DNA of 47,057 bases, from the NCBI GenBank assembly GCA_002294005.1, contig DBEH01000020.1, positions 1-47,057 of the forward strand, in the 5' to 3' direction. The notes under the pieces are model-generated. The model made no database searches and had not been told where the DNA came from. It saw only the letters and a program-made list of their open reading frames with translations. Shown in pieces: positions 24,547-31,639 of the stretch (its first letter is position 1; the number at the start of each line of letters is the position of its first letter). The translations under genes were made by a program, and so were the position numbers. This DNA is from Firmicutes bacterium UBA911 (GTDB lineage: Bacteria > Bacillota > Desulfotomaculia > Desulfotomaculales > Desulforudaceae).

Positions 24547-24936
24547 TCACACCTCCCGGTAGGTGGCGGCCGCCTTGGCCGACTCCCAGACCGTGACCGC
24601 GGTCAGGACCCCGGCCGGCCCGATACCGGCCAGACGAGCCTTCAACTCGGTGAATATGTAACGGGCGATGTTCTCGGCCGTCGGGTTCTTCTCCGGCCGG
24701 TCGGGCCCGAATGCCGCCAGCTCATTAAGGTAGCAATGGTCCAGGGCTCCCACCACCTGCCGCAGTTCGTTCTTGAGCAGCGTGAAATCCACCAGCATCC
24801 CGGCGGCGTTCAGTTCCGGGCCGGACACCACGGCCTCCACTTCCCAGGTGTGGCCGTGCAGCCGCCGGCACCGGTCCGGATACTCGTGCAGGCGGTGGGC
24901 GGCGGCAAAGGACGCACGGACGCGCAGTTCAAACAT
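24547..24936 (-). CDS. queD: 6-carboxy-5,6,7,8-tetrahydropterin synthase
   Basis: The 129-residue member of the PTPS family converts dihydroneopterin triphosphate to 6-carboxytetrahydropterin. The catalytic cysteine and zinc histidines are in CRRLHGHTWEVE with FAAAHRL upstream; MLVDFTLLKNELRQVVGALD and VTVWESAKAAATY are also conserved. ATG at 24936 lies eight bases after GGGGGGA; an ATG two codons earlier is possible. It is the first gene of the operon and has a foldable leader at 24948-25008. Confidence 0.95.
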   Translation of the reverse strand: MFELRVRASFAAAHRLHEYPDRCRRLHGHTWEVEAVVSGPELNAAGMLVDFTLLKNELRQVVGALDHCYLNELAAFGPDRPEKNPTAENIARYIFTELKARLAGIGPAGVLTAVTVWESAKAAATYREV

Positions 24937-24947
24937 CCACATTCCCC

Positions 24948-25008
24948 CCGTGAAGACTAGTATGGCAAGCGGCGCAAACCGTTATTTTAGGTTCGCCCCT
25001 CTTCACGG
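24948..25008 (-). promoter_or_regulatory. Foldable leader of the queuosine operon
   Basis: In the transcript, CCGTGAAGA (25008-25000) pairs with TCTTCACGG (24956-24948). Directly inside, GGGGCGAACC pairs with GGTTTGCGCC (9 of 10 positions, one G-U) around a nine-base AT-rich loop, with 14 unpaired bases on the 3' side. The outer stem ends at the first two bases of the queD Shine-Dalgarno G run. This could be a translational control element. It does not match the preQ1-I or preQ1-II consensus as I remember them. Confidence 0.5.
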
Positions 25009-25036
25009 ATACTCCTTCCAGAGAAAAAGCCGCCAA

Positions 25037-25059
25037 TAAAGAAACGCCCCGGAGGGCGT
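25037..25059 (-). terminator. Intrinsic terminator after the TPR gene
   Basis: ACGCCC and GGGCGT pair around a TCCG loop in minus-strand orientation, followed by TTCTTT. It separates the TPR gene from the queuosine operon. Confidence 0.7.
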
Positions 25060-25125
25060 CAGGTCAGGTACATCAGACACGGTTTTCCCGCAAGGGATTT
25101 GCTCATTGTCTCTAAGGAGGTTTTG

Positions 25126-26259
25126 CTAACCGGTAAGCCCGAGGGCCCGGTTGTAGTAATCGACCGCCTCGTCTTCGGCGCCCGCGGCGGCGAGCACGTC
25201 TCCCTTGAGGCCCCAGTAAAGACGATTCTCGGGAGCGCCCTGCAGCAGCGATTCGCAAATGACGGCGGCCTCTTCATGGCGGCCGAGCCGGACCAGGCAC
25301 TGGGCCTTGTTTGCCAGAAAGGTCTCCCGCTCCTTTTCGTCCAAGGCGAGAGCGCGCTCGTAATGATTCAGCGCCTCCGCATACTGCTGCTGCCGCTCCA
25401 GGCAAAGCCCGTAATTGTTGTGCAAGGCCGCATCGTGCGGTGCGCTCTCGAGCGCCGTACGGTAGGAGGCGGCGGCGGCGTCAAACCAGCCCGCCTTCAG
25501 GTAGCAGGCCGCCAGGTTGTTCAAAACAACGGTATCTTGAGGGGTTATGGCTTGGGTCAACTCGAAGCAAAGAACGGCCTCGTCGTAGCGCTTCAGGTGG
25601 AACAACGTGTATCCCTTGTTAATCAACAGCTCCAAAGAAGAGTGGTTTTTGCGCTGTGCCCTCTCGTAGCAACTCAAGGCTTCCGCATAGCGTTTCAAGC
25701 GGTTTAAAACCAACCCGCAGTTCACCAGAATCTCGGGCGTCGCTCTTTGGGCCAGGGCCTGTTGAAACAAGGGCAACGCCTCCTGGTTCCGGCCCAGTTG
25801 GAGCAGGCAAAGACCCTTGTTGTTCAGCACCGTGGCGTCGATCCGGCCCCCGCTGAGCGCCCGGGAGTAAAAATCAACCGCCTTGTCGAAGTCACCGGTG
25901 TGAAAATACCAGTTCCCCAGCGCCCCGAGAGCCACCAAACGGTCCCCGATCACGGCCCCGTCGTCCTCCCGGCAGGCGCGTTCCGGCCACTGGATGAAGT
26001 TCTCGTCACTCAGCAGGTTGGCCCGCCGGCAGTGCCAAGCCGCCTTTTCCAACTGTCCGGACTTCAAGCAGTAAAGGGCGGCGTCCAGGTGCAATTCCCC
26101 TCGGTCCGGCTGGGCCTCCAGTGCCCGCTCAAGCAGGTGCGCCGCCGTCTGCTCCGCACCCAGGCGCCGCAGCGCCCGGCTGGACTGGTACCAAACGTTG
26201 ACACGCCGGATGCCTTTCTTGGCCCGCGTCCACGGATTTCTTACCAATACCCAACGCAT
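25126..26259 (-). CDS. Tetratricopeptide repeat protein
   Basis: The 377-residue protein consists almost wholly of TPR units, about nine or ten, recognisable by repeated patterns such as GNWYFHTGDFDKAVDFYSRA, NKGLCLLQLGRNQEALPLFQ and NNYGLCLERQQQYAEALNHY. There is no signal peptide or membrane segment; the short basic N-terminus (MRWVLVRNPWTRAKKGIRR) could bind nucleic acid or membrane. AAGGGGC precedes the ATG. It probably serves as a scaffold; no enzymatic domain is visible. It lies 122 nt after deoC and ends at a terminator. Confidence 0.88.
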   Translation of the reverse strand: MRWVLVRNPWTRAKKGIRRVNVWYQSSRALRRLGAEQTAAHLLERALEAQPDRGELHLDAALYCLKSGQLEKAAWHCRRANLLSDENFIQWPERACREDDGAVIGDRLVALGALGNWYFHTGDFDKAVDFYSRALSGGRIDATVLNNKGLCLLQLGRNQEALPLFQQALAQRATPEILVNCGLVLNRLKRYAEALSCYERAQRKNHSSLELLINKGYTLFHLKRYDEAVLCFELTQAITPQDTVVLNNLAACYLKAGWFDAAAASYRTALESAPHDAALHNNYGLCLERQQQYAEALNHYERALALDEKERETFLANKAQCLVRLGRHEEAAVICESLLQGAPENRLYWGLKGDVLAAAGAEDEAVDYYNRALGLTG

Positions 26260-26381
26260 TCCGCAAAGCCCCTTCCCCCGTTTTGCACAATACTTTTCGC
26301 CACTCTTCTTTCCTTATCCTTCCATTAATGACATATTAATTACAACAAAGACCGGGGGGAAGCTTAATATTTCGACAACGG

Positions 26382-27062
26382 TCAGCCGGTCAGCCAATCC
26401 CGCATTATCCGCCTGCCGGCGCTTGTCCCCAAACGGTCGGCTCCGGCTTCCAGGAACGCCAGCGCCGTCTTCAGGTCCCGGATGCCCCCGGCGGCCTTGA
26501 CGCCGAAATGAGGACCGACAGATTTTCTCAGGAAACCGATATCGTCCAGTCGGGCTCCGGTAGGCCCATAGCCGGTGCCGTTTTTGATGTAGTCCGCACC
26601 CGACCCCGTGGCCACCCAACAGGCCAGCAGCTTCTGGTCCTCGTTTAGAAATCCGGTTTCCGCGATGAGTTTGACTGCGATTTCCCGGTCCAAATCCCGC
26701 GCGCCCTCGATGACCTTATCGGCTTCGGACATCAGGTATTTGGAGTCACCCTCCTTCAAGGCGCCGATGTTCAGCACGAGGTCGATCTCCCGGGCACCGT
26801 CGGCGGCCGCCAGGCGGGCTTCGGTCACCTTGGTTTCAATGGCGTTTGCGCCCAGCGGGAACCCGATCACGGTGCACACCTTGATCCCGGACCCGTCCAA
26901 CTCCCGGGCGGCCAGGGACACAAAGCAAGGATTCACGCACACCGCTCCGAAACCGAACTCGCGCGCTTCGCGGCACAAGCTGCGCACGTCGTCCTGAACG
27001 GCGTCGGCCCTCAGCATGGTGTGGTCGATGGCCCGGCAAAACTTTTCTCTGTCGATTTTAAT
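26382..27062 (-). CDS. deoC: Deoxyribose-phosphate aldolase, apparent non-AUG start
   Basis: The class I aldolase cleaves 2-deoxyribose 5-phosphate to glyceraldehyde 3-phosphate and acetaldehyde in deoxynucleoside breakdown. GFGAVCVNPCFVSLA, VCTVIGFPLGANAIETK, AVKLIAET with the Schiff-base lysine, and GVKAAGGIRDLKTALAFLEA are all present. The first ATG (27017) would remove the conserved strand KFCRAIDHTMLR. The frame stays open upstream to a stop before AGGAGGAG, and the only possible initiators are ATT at 27062 (giving IKIDREKFCRAIDHT) or ATC at 27056. It sits 17 nt after ddl. Confidence 0.92.
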   Translation of the reverse strand: MKIDREKFCRAIDHTMLRADAVQDDVRSLCREAREFGFGAVCVNPCFVSLAARELDGSGIKVCTVIGFPLGANAIETKVTEARLAAADGAREIDLVLNIGALKEGDSKYLMSEADKVIEGARDLDREIAVKLIAETGFLNEDQKLLACWVATGSGADYIKNGTGYGPTGARLDDIGFLRKSVGPHFGVKAAGGIRDLKTALAFLEAGADRLGTSAGRRIMRDWLTG

Positions 27063-27079
27063 CTCCTCCTGTCAGCGGC

Positions 27080-27997
27080 TTATCTTTCCTGGGCCAGCAG
27101 CACCAAGCGCTCAACGAGGTCGGCGAACGACATTCCCGCCGCCCGCGCGGCGTCGGGGAACAAACTGACGTCGGTCAGGCCCGGTATGGTGTTGACCTCT
27201 AGAATGTACGCCTCGTCGCCCGGCACGATCAGGTCCACCCGGGCAAATCCCCGGCAACCGAGGGCCAGGTAGGCTCTCAACGCCAAGTCCGACACCCGTT
27301 CCTGGACCTCCCGGGGCACGCGCGGCGGGATCAGGTGCTCGCTCAAGCCCGGGGTGTATTTGGACTCATAGTCGTATTTCCCCGTTGCCGAAACGATTTC
27401 AATCAGGGGCAGCACCCACGGCTCACGATTGCCGAGCACCGCCGCGGTCAGTTCCGGGCCGGCGATGAACTTCTCTACCAGAACACGCGGCCCCCCGTAG
27501 GCGGCGGCGCCCGCGATACGCAGGCCGACGTCCTCTTCCCGGTCGACGATGTACACCCCGAGCGAGGAGCCCTGTGCGGGCGGCTTGACCACCACGGGCA
27601 GGCCCAGTTCAGCGACCGCCGCCCGGACGCCTCCGGCGTCTCCCGCCTCCACTTCCCGGAATTCCGGCACCGGCAGCCCGGCGTGAGCCAGCATCTTCTT
27701 GGTCACGATTTTGTCCATCGCCAGGGCGCTGGCCAAAACCCCCGAACCGGTGTAGGGAATACCCAGTAATTCCAGGAGCCCCTGGACGACCCCGTCCTCA
27801 CCCAGCGGGCCGTGCAGGGCGATAAAGGCCAGCTCAATCCCGGTCTCCCTTATCGTCCGGGCCACGTCCCGGTCCGCGTCGATCGGCACCACTTCGTATC
27901 CCCTGGATTCCAGGGCGGCGCAAACCGCCCGGCCGCTTCTCAGCGAGACCTCCCGCTCCGCCGACAGGCCGCCCATCAACACCCCAATCCTACGCAC
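27080..27997 (-). CDS. ddl: D-alanine--D-alanine ligase
   Basis: The 305-residue ATP-grasp enzyme makes the D-Ala-D-Ala dipeptide for peptidoglycan. MGGLSAEREVSLRSG, HGPLGEDGVVQGLLELLGIP, KPPAQGSSLGVYIV and the closing EVNTIPGLTDVSLFPDAAR are the family motifs. KYDYESKYTPG carries the YDY/F type loop of the D-Ala ligase group. GTG at 27997 is supported by GAGGTGATC; a TTG codon just upstream is an alternative. deoC follows in the same direction. Confidence 0.95.
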   Translation of the reverse strand: MRRIGVLMGGLSAEREVSLRSGRAVCAALESRGYEVVPIDADRDVARTIRETGIELAFIALHGPLGEDGVVQGLLELLGIPYTGSGVLASALAMDKIVTKKMLAHAGLPVPEFREVEAGDAGGVRAAVAELGLPVVVKPPAQGSSLGVYIVDREEDVGLRIAGAAAYGGPRVLVEKFIAGPELTAAVLGNREPWVLPLIEIVSATGKYDYESKYTPGLSEHLIPPRVPREVQERVSDLALRAYLALGCRGFARVDLIVPGDEAYILEVNTIPGLTDVSLFPDAARAAGMSFADLVERLVLLAQER

Positions 27998-28029
27998 CAA
28001 GCAGGGATCACCTCGCAAGAACTTACTGC

Positions 28030-28214
28030 CGGCTATCTGGACTGAAAAAAGCTTCGCCAAGGGTTTATTCTGGTTCCGGCGCTGAATTCCTTTAGCGCCA
28101 ACCACCGCCGATTCCGATCTCGCGCACGGTCTCCACCAGCCAGGGATTCATCTCCCCGCCCGCGATGCATTGCCATGCTATGAGGCTTAAGACACACTAA
28201 TCTTTGTCCGGTTT
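28030..28214 (-). pseudogene. Possible remnant of an arsenate-reductase/LMW-phosphatase-type gene
   Basis: Between the nth-type gene and ddl the minus strand carries CIAGGEMNPWLVETVREIGI in frame (about 28100-28160), then a stop. This resembles the VNPLAVEVMREIGIDIS segment of thioredoxin-type ArsC proteins, but no catalytic cysteine region precedes it and the domain is not continued. It is too short to be sure. Confidence 0.2.
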
Positions 28215-28889
28215 TCAGCCGGCCGCCCCCCCAGTTTGGGAGGCGTGGGCGCAAAGGCCCGACAGCGGGCACTCCGGACAGCGCGGGGCGGTTTTAAGGC
28301 AGAGGTGGTGTCCGTGCGCCACGAGCAGCGCGTGGTACTCGTTGAAAAGCGCCGGGTCGCGCGGCAGATGGGCCTCGAACAAGCGCTGCAATTCATCATA
28401 GGGTTCGCGGCCGTGGGTCCGCCCCAGGCGCTGCAGAATCCGGTGCGTGTAGTGGTCGATCACGAACACCGGACGGCCCGCAGCGTAAAGCAGGATGGAG
28501 TCGGCGGTCTCCTTCCCGATGCCCCGCACCGCCAGTAGCCGCCGCCGCAAGGATCCGGGCTCCTGTTGGAGAAACCGCCCGGTGTCCCCGCCGGACTCCT
28601 CGTTGATCAGCAGGCAGACATCTTTCAACCGCTGTGCCTTCTGGTTGTAATAGCGGGTAGGCCGGATCAAAAGACCCAGCTCCGCATGCGGAAGGGCCAG
28701 AATCGCCCCTGCCGACAGGGCGTTACCAGCCCTCAGGTTGGCAATCGCCTTTTCTACGTTCTTCCAGGACACCTGCTGCGTCAGGATGGCGCCCACAATC
28801 ACCTCAAAGGCCGAGTCCGCCGACCACCAGCGCCGCCGCCCGAAGTGCGCGTACAGCCGTTCGTAGACTTCCCGCAGAAACTCCCGCAA
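28215..28889 (-). CDS. Endonuclease III-family DNA glycosylase, MagIII/MpgII-like
   Basis: The 224-residue HhH-GPD protein has the helix-hairpin-helix LLAVRGIGKETADSILLYA (residues 118-136), the catalytic aspartate D145 in VIDHYTHRIL, and a [4Fe-4S] loop with Cys197, 204, 207 and 213 (CX6CX2CX5C). At the position of the catalytic lysine of Nth (GRKTA) it has GKETA, so Glu127 replaces Lys. GIGKE[ST]AD is the pattern of 3-methyladenine glycosylases of the MagIII/MpgII group. It is therefore more likely a monofunctional alkyl-base glycosylase than a bifunctional Nth. The start is TTG at 28889 behind GGAGGGGGAAC. Confidence 0.88.
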   Translation of the reverse strand: MREFLREVYERLYAHFGRRRWWSADSAFEVIVGAILTQQVSWKNVEKAIANLRAGNALSAGAILALPHAELGLLIRPTRYYNQKAQRLKDVCLLINEESGGDTGRFLQQEPGSLRRRLLAVRGIGKETADSILLYAAGRPVFVIDHYTHRILQRLGRTHGREPYDELQRLFEAHLPRDPALFNEYHALLVAHGHHLCLKTAPRCPECPLSGLCAHASQTGGAAG

Positions 28890-28934
28890 GTTCCCCCTCC
28901 GGTCCGGGTTCAGGTCTCCCCGCCACTATAACAC

Positions 28935-29014
28935 AAAAAACAAGGGTGCGATGAACTTCAGGCTTTGGAGAACTAAATGCATAGTCTTTACTTGCCTTCG
29001 GTTATCGCACCCTT
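28935..29014 (-). terminator. Long-loop inverted repeat followed by a T tract
   Basis: In minus-strand orientation AAGGGTGCGAT (29014-29004) pairs perfectly with ATCGCACCCTT (28952-28942), enclosing 51 bases, and the second arm is followed by GTTTTTTG. It lies between the recombinase fragment and the glycosylase gene. It may be a terminator with a structured loop, an attenuator or a small mobile-element remnant. Confidence 0.5.
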
Positions 29015-29059
29015 ATAACCTGATTGTGCCCGTTACGGATTCCAAAAATACGTGCGCTG

Positions 29060-29440
29060 CTAGTTTATTTTATAGCCGCTCTGATAGCCCTGCGGGAGAC
29101 AAATCAGCGAAACGGGATGGGGAATGGGCGTCCGGACCCCTGCGACCTGCAGTCCCATATCTTCCAGGGTCTTGATCAAGAGCATCTGGTCCCGGAGTCT
29201 TCGGGCCAGACAATCCAGCTCAAAAAAAATGAAATACGATACGCCGCCTTCCTCAATCCGGGCCAAGGCCGCCTGAAGGCCCGGACGATCCAAAGTCCAA
29301 CCTGACAGGCCCTCATCGGTGAAGACCTCCACTTCCGTGCAGCCTACCCTCAGCGCGTAGTCTTTGCATTCAACGATCTGGGAGTCCAAAGAAAACTCCG
29401 TTGAGGGTTTGGTCCGACGGGCATACACAATGGCCGTCAT
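29060..29440 (-). CDS. Degraded stand-alone serine-recombinase catalytic domain
   Basis: The 126-residue protein matches only the N-terminal catalytic domain of resolvase/invertase proteins: IVYARRTKPSTEFSLDSQIV, EVFTDEGLSGWTLDRPGLQA and SYFIFFELDCLARRLRDQML. The nucleophilic serine of YARVS is Thr10 (YARRT), and the DRLSR motif reads DCLAR, losing one of the two active-site arginines (Cys77). The DNA-binding domain is absent; the last 15 residues are unrelated. Recombination activity is unlikely. The start ATG at 29440 has AAGGAG upstream. It may be a decayed gene or a domestic DNA-binding regulator without catalysis. Confidence 0.7.
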   Translation of the reverse strand: MTAIVYARRTKPSTEFSLDSQIVECKDYALRVGCTEVEVFTDEGLSGWTLDRPGLQAALARIEEGGVSYFIFFELDCLARRLRDQMLLIKTLEDMGLQVAGVRTPIPHPVSLICLPQGYQSGYKIN

Positions 29441-29661
29441 GCCTCGCACTCCTTTTCAACTCGTTCCGGTTGTTCCCAAATTAACAGTCCTTTGGGGTAA
29501 ATGCAATGCCAAATCTTTGGTTTTCCCGCTAACTTATTGCTGCAATACCGGCGACAGCCGCCGCCAAAGCCGGAGTTTTGCTAATAATATACGGAAGGAG
29601 CTTGGGCACCGGACCGGATTGGGCCCTGAATCTTTGCAGTTAACTTTTTCTATTCTGCATC

Positions 29662-29695
29662 CCGCGACGCTCCGGCCGCGGCCGGAGCGTCGCGG
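29662..29695. repeat. Perfect 34-bp palindrome
   Basis: The left arm CCGCGACGCTCCGGCCG is followed without spacer by its exact reverse complement CGGCCGGAGCGTCGCGG. All 17 pairs match. There is no T tract on either side. It lies 22 bases before the -35 box of the tRNA-Leu promoter. Confidence 0.9.
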
Positions 29696-29716
29696 CTGGC
29701 GCGGCCGGAGCCCGCC

Positions 29717-29745
29717 TTGACAAACCGCCTCCCGGCATCTAAACT
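29717..29745 (+). promoter_or_regulatory. Sigma-A promoter of tRNA-Leu
   Basis: TTGACA (29717-29722) and TAAACT (29740-29745) are 17 bases apart. The tRNA begins 18 bases after the -10 box. Confidence 0.8.
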
Positions 29746-29763
29746 GTTACTAGCGCACAAAAC

Positions 29764-29848
29764 GTCGGAGTGGCGGAATGGCAGACGCGCACGTTTGAGG
29801 GGCGTGTGGGGTACTCCCGTGGGGGTTCAAGTCCCCCCTCCGACACCA
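29764..29848 (+). tRNA. tRNA-Leu (anticodon GAG)
   Basis: The 85-base class II tRNA has acceptor GTCGGAG/CTCCGAC, an anticodon stem CACGT/GCGTG with loop TTGAGGG (anticodon GAG), a long variable arm, the T loop GTTCAAGTC region, discriminator A and an encoded CCA. Confidence 0.93.
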
Positions 29849-29887
29849 CACCGAATGCCACACCTAAAACACTGGCTACTACATACC

Positions 29888-29920
29888 GAACCCGCTGACG
29901 GCGGGTTCTTCGTTGCTTTT
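29888..29920 (+). terminator. Intrinsic terminator after tRNA-Leu
   Basis: GAACCCGC (29888-29895) pairs with GCGGGTTC (29901-29908) around a five-base loop, followed by TTCGTTGCTTTT. It lies between tRNA-Leu and the convergent fumarate reductase operon. Confidence 0.75.
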
Positions 29921-30024
29921 GCGGTGCCGCTCTCATCGACGACACCAGGGCGCTTTCAGGCGATCTCCCTCCCGGATGAACGCTATGCCCGGATGCCTTT
30001 GCGCGGCTTACAGGGCTCGTCCCG

Positions 30025-31623
30025 CTACCCGCTGATTTTGCCCCGGTAGTCCGGGAGCAGTATCGGCGCGACCCGCCGGCCTAATCCCAGTTGCCTCAAT
30101 TCCTCATTGAACCGCTTCGTATGTTCCAGGGTCAAACTCCCCAGCCTGACGGACTTCGCTTTCTCGGCGGCGTTTTTGCCCGCCCGCCGGCCGAAGACAA
30201 TGATGTCCAGCAACGAGTTGCCCATCAGGCGGTTGCGGCCGTGCACCCCGCCGGACGCTTCCCCGGCGACATACAGGTTGGGCACCCCGGATTCCGCTTT
30301 GTCGTTTATCAGAATCCCGCCGTTCTGATAGTGCAGGGTCGGGTAAACGATAATCGGCAACTCAGCCATATTGATGCCGAACCGGATGTACTGCCTGAAC
30401 ATGGCCGGCAGCTCTTTTTCAATGGTCCCTTTGCCGTGGATGGTTTCAATCATGGGTGAATCAAGCCATACCCCGTAACCGCTGGGAACACCGATCCCCT
30501 TCCGGCGTTCCCGGCATTCCCTGATAATGGCCGAAGACACCGCGTCCCTGGTTTCCAGGGGGTAGATGAACTGTTCCCCGTCGATATTGACCAGTTGGGC
30601 CCCCAGGCCGCGCACCTTTTCCGTAACCAACTGGCCCACGATTTGTTCCGGAAAGGCCACTCCCGTGGGATGGAACTGCGTGGCGTCCAGGAACACCAGC
30701 CGGGCCCCGGCGCGGTAGGCGATCACCAGCCCGTCCGCCGTAGCCCCGTAGTGGTTGGTGGTGGGAGAGTCATTGATGTGCAGGCGCCCCGAACCGCCGG
30801 TGGCGATGACCGCGGTTTTGGCCCGGACGATCAGGTACTGCCCGGTTTCCAGGTTATAGAGCACGGCTCCGGCGCACTGACCAAGCTCATCGGTCAACAA
30901 CTCCACCGCGGGCGAGAACTCCACGACCCTGATGCCCCGGTTGCGCGCCTCGTCCCTCAAAGTACGCATTATTTCCGCACCGGTGTAGTCGTGCGCAAAA
31001 TGCATGCGTTTGCGCGACGTGCCGCCGCCGTGGTTGCTGTTCATTGTGCCGTCGGGGTCTTTGCTGAACATGCAGCCCAGGCTTTCCAGCCATTGAATGC
31101 ACCGCGGCGCGTCGGCGACCAGGGCCCGCACCAGTTCGGGGATGTTGGTGAAACCGCCGCCCCCCATGGCGTCCAGATAGTGAATGGCCGGCGAGTCGTT
31201 TTCCTTGTCGGCGGCCTGAATTCCCCCCTCGGCCATCATGGTGTTGGCGTCGCCGTGGCGCAATTTGGTGGCCAAGAGCACGCCGGCGCCCTCTTCGGCC
31301 GCCAGCAGGGCCGCGGCAGTGCCGGCGCCGCCGCCGCCGATGACCAGTACATCGACGTCATAGTCGACCTTGTCCAGCGGCAGGCCGTCGACATCCGCCA
31401 GCGAGCGGCTTTCCAGAAGATCGGCGTGCGCGTGGGGCATGCTGTCCCCGGCATTGGGTCCGACCATCACCGGCCGCATGGAGCCTTCCATGTAGTCCGG
31501 GTGGTAAGACCGCAGGATATTCGTTTTCTCTTCGGCCGTCAACCGGGGGAACGTCTCCTTCAGGCGCCTCTCCCTGGACTGCTCCACGGTTTTGACCAAA
31601 CCGAGCATTTCGGGCGTGTACAT
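30025..31623 (-). CDS. Fumarate reductase/succinate dehydrogenase-like flavoprotein (TfrA-like)
   Basis: The 532-residue flavoprotein interconverts fumarate and succinate. A Rossmann FAD motif VLVIGGGGAGTAAA starts near residue 93, after an unusual N-terminal extension of about 85 residues. Active-site elements are kept: QFHPTG (His318, Thr320), TEKVRG (Glu335, Arg338) and HYQNGG (His431). The histidine that binds FAD covalently in classical FrdA/SdhA is Asn127 (ANTMMAEGG), so FAD should be non-covalent, as in thiol:fumarate reductase and L-aspartate oxidase. The C-terminal helical domain of SdhA is largely missing. There is no Tat signal, so it is cytoplasmic. It is the last gene of the TRAP-fumarase-Hdr-Tfr run, 16 nt after the iron-sulfur subunit. 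Confidence 0.9.
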   Translation of the reverse strand: MYTPEMLGLVKTVEQSRERRLKETFPRLTAEEKTNILRSYHPDYMEGSMRPVMVGPNAGDSMPHAHADLLESRSLADVDGLPLDKVDYDVDVLVIGGGGAGTAAALLAAEEGAGVLLATKLRHGDANTMMAEGGIQAADKENDSPAIHYLDAMGGGGFTNIPELVRALVADAPRCIQWLESLGCMFSKDPDGTMNSNHGGGTSRKRMHFAHDYTGAEIMRTLRDEARNRGIRVVEFSPAVELLTDELGQCAGAVLYNLETGQYLIVRAKTAVIATGGSGRLHINDSPTTNHYGATADGLVIAYRAGARLVFLDATQFHPTGVAFPEQIVGQLVTEKVRGLGAQLVNIDGEQFIYPLETRDAVSSAIIRECRERRKGIGVPSGYGVWLDSPMIETIHGKGTIEKELPAMFRQYIRFGINMAELPIIVYPTLHYQNGGILINDKAESGVPNLYVAGEASGGVHGRNRLMGNSLLDIIVFGRRAGKNAAEKAKSVRLGSLTLEHTKRFNEELRQLGLGRRVAPILLPDYRGKISG

Positions 31624-31639
31624 GCGCGCAAACCTTCCT

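Larger units (their letters stand above)
29441..29763. other. Gene-free stretch upstream of tRNA-Leu
   Basis: No coding frame with family character is visible on either strand. The left part is moderately AT-rich. The right part contains a perfect 34-bp palindrome (29662-29695) and the tRNA-Leu promoter (29717-29745). Confidence 0.6.

Noticed and set aside
24937..25036. preQ1 class I or II riboswitch before queD
   Set aside because: The recognisable cores of these classes are absent; only a generic foldable leader can be claimed.
25747..26328. Long plus-strand frames antisense to the TPR gene
   Set aside because: They are shadows of a strongly coding minus-strand gene with clear TPR repeats.
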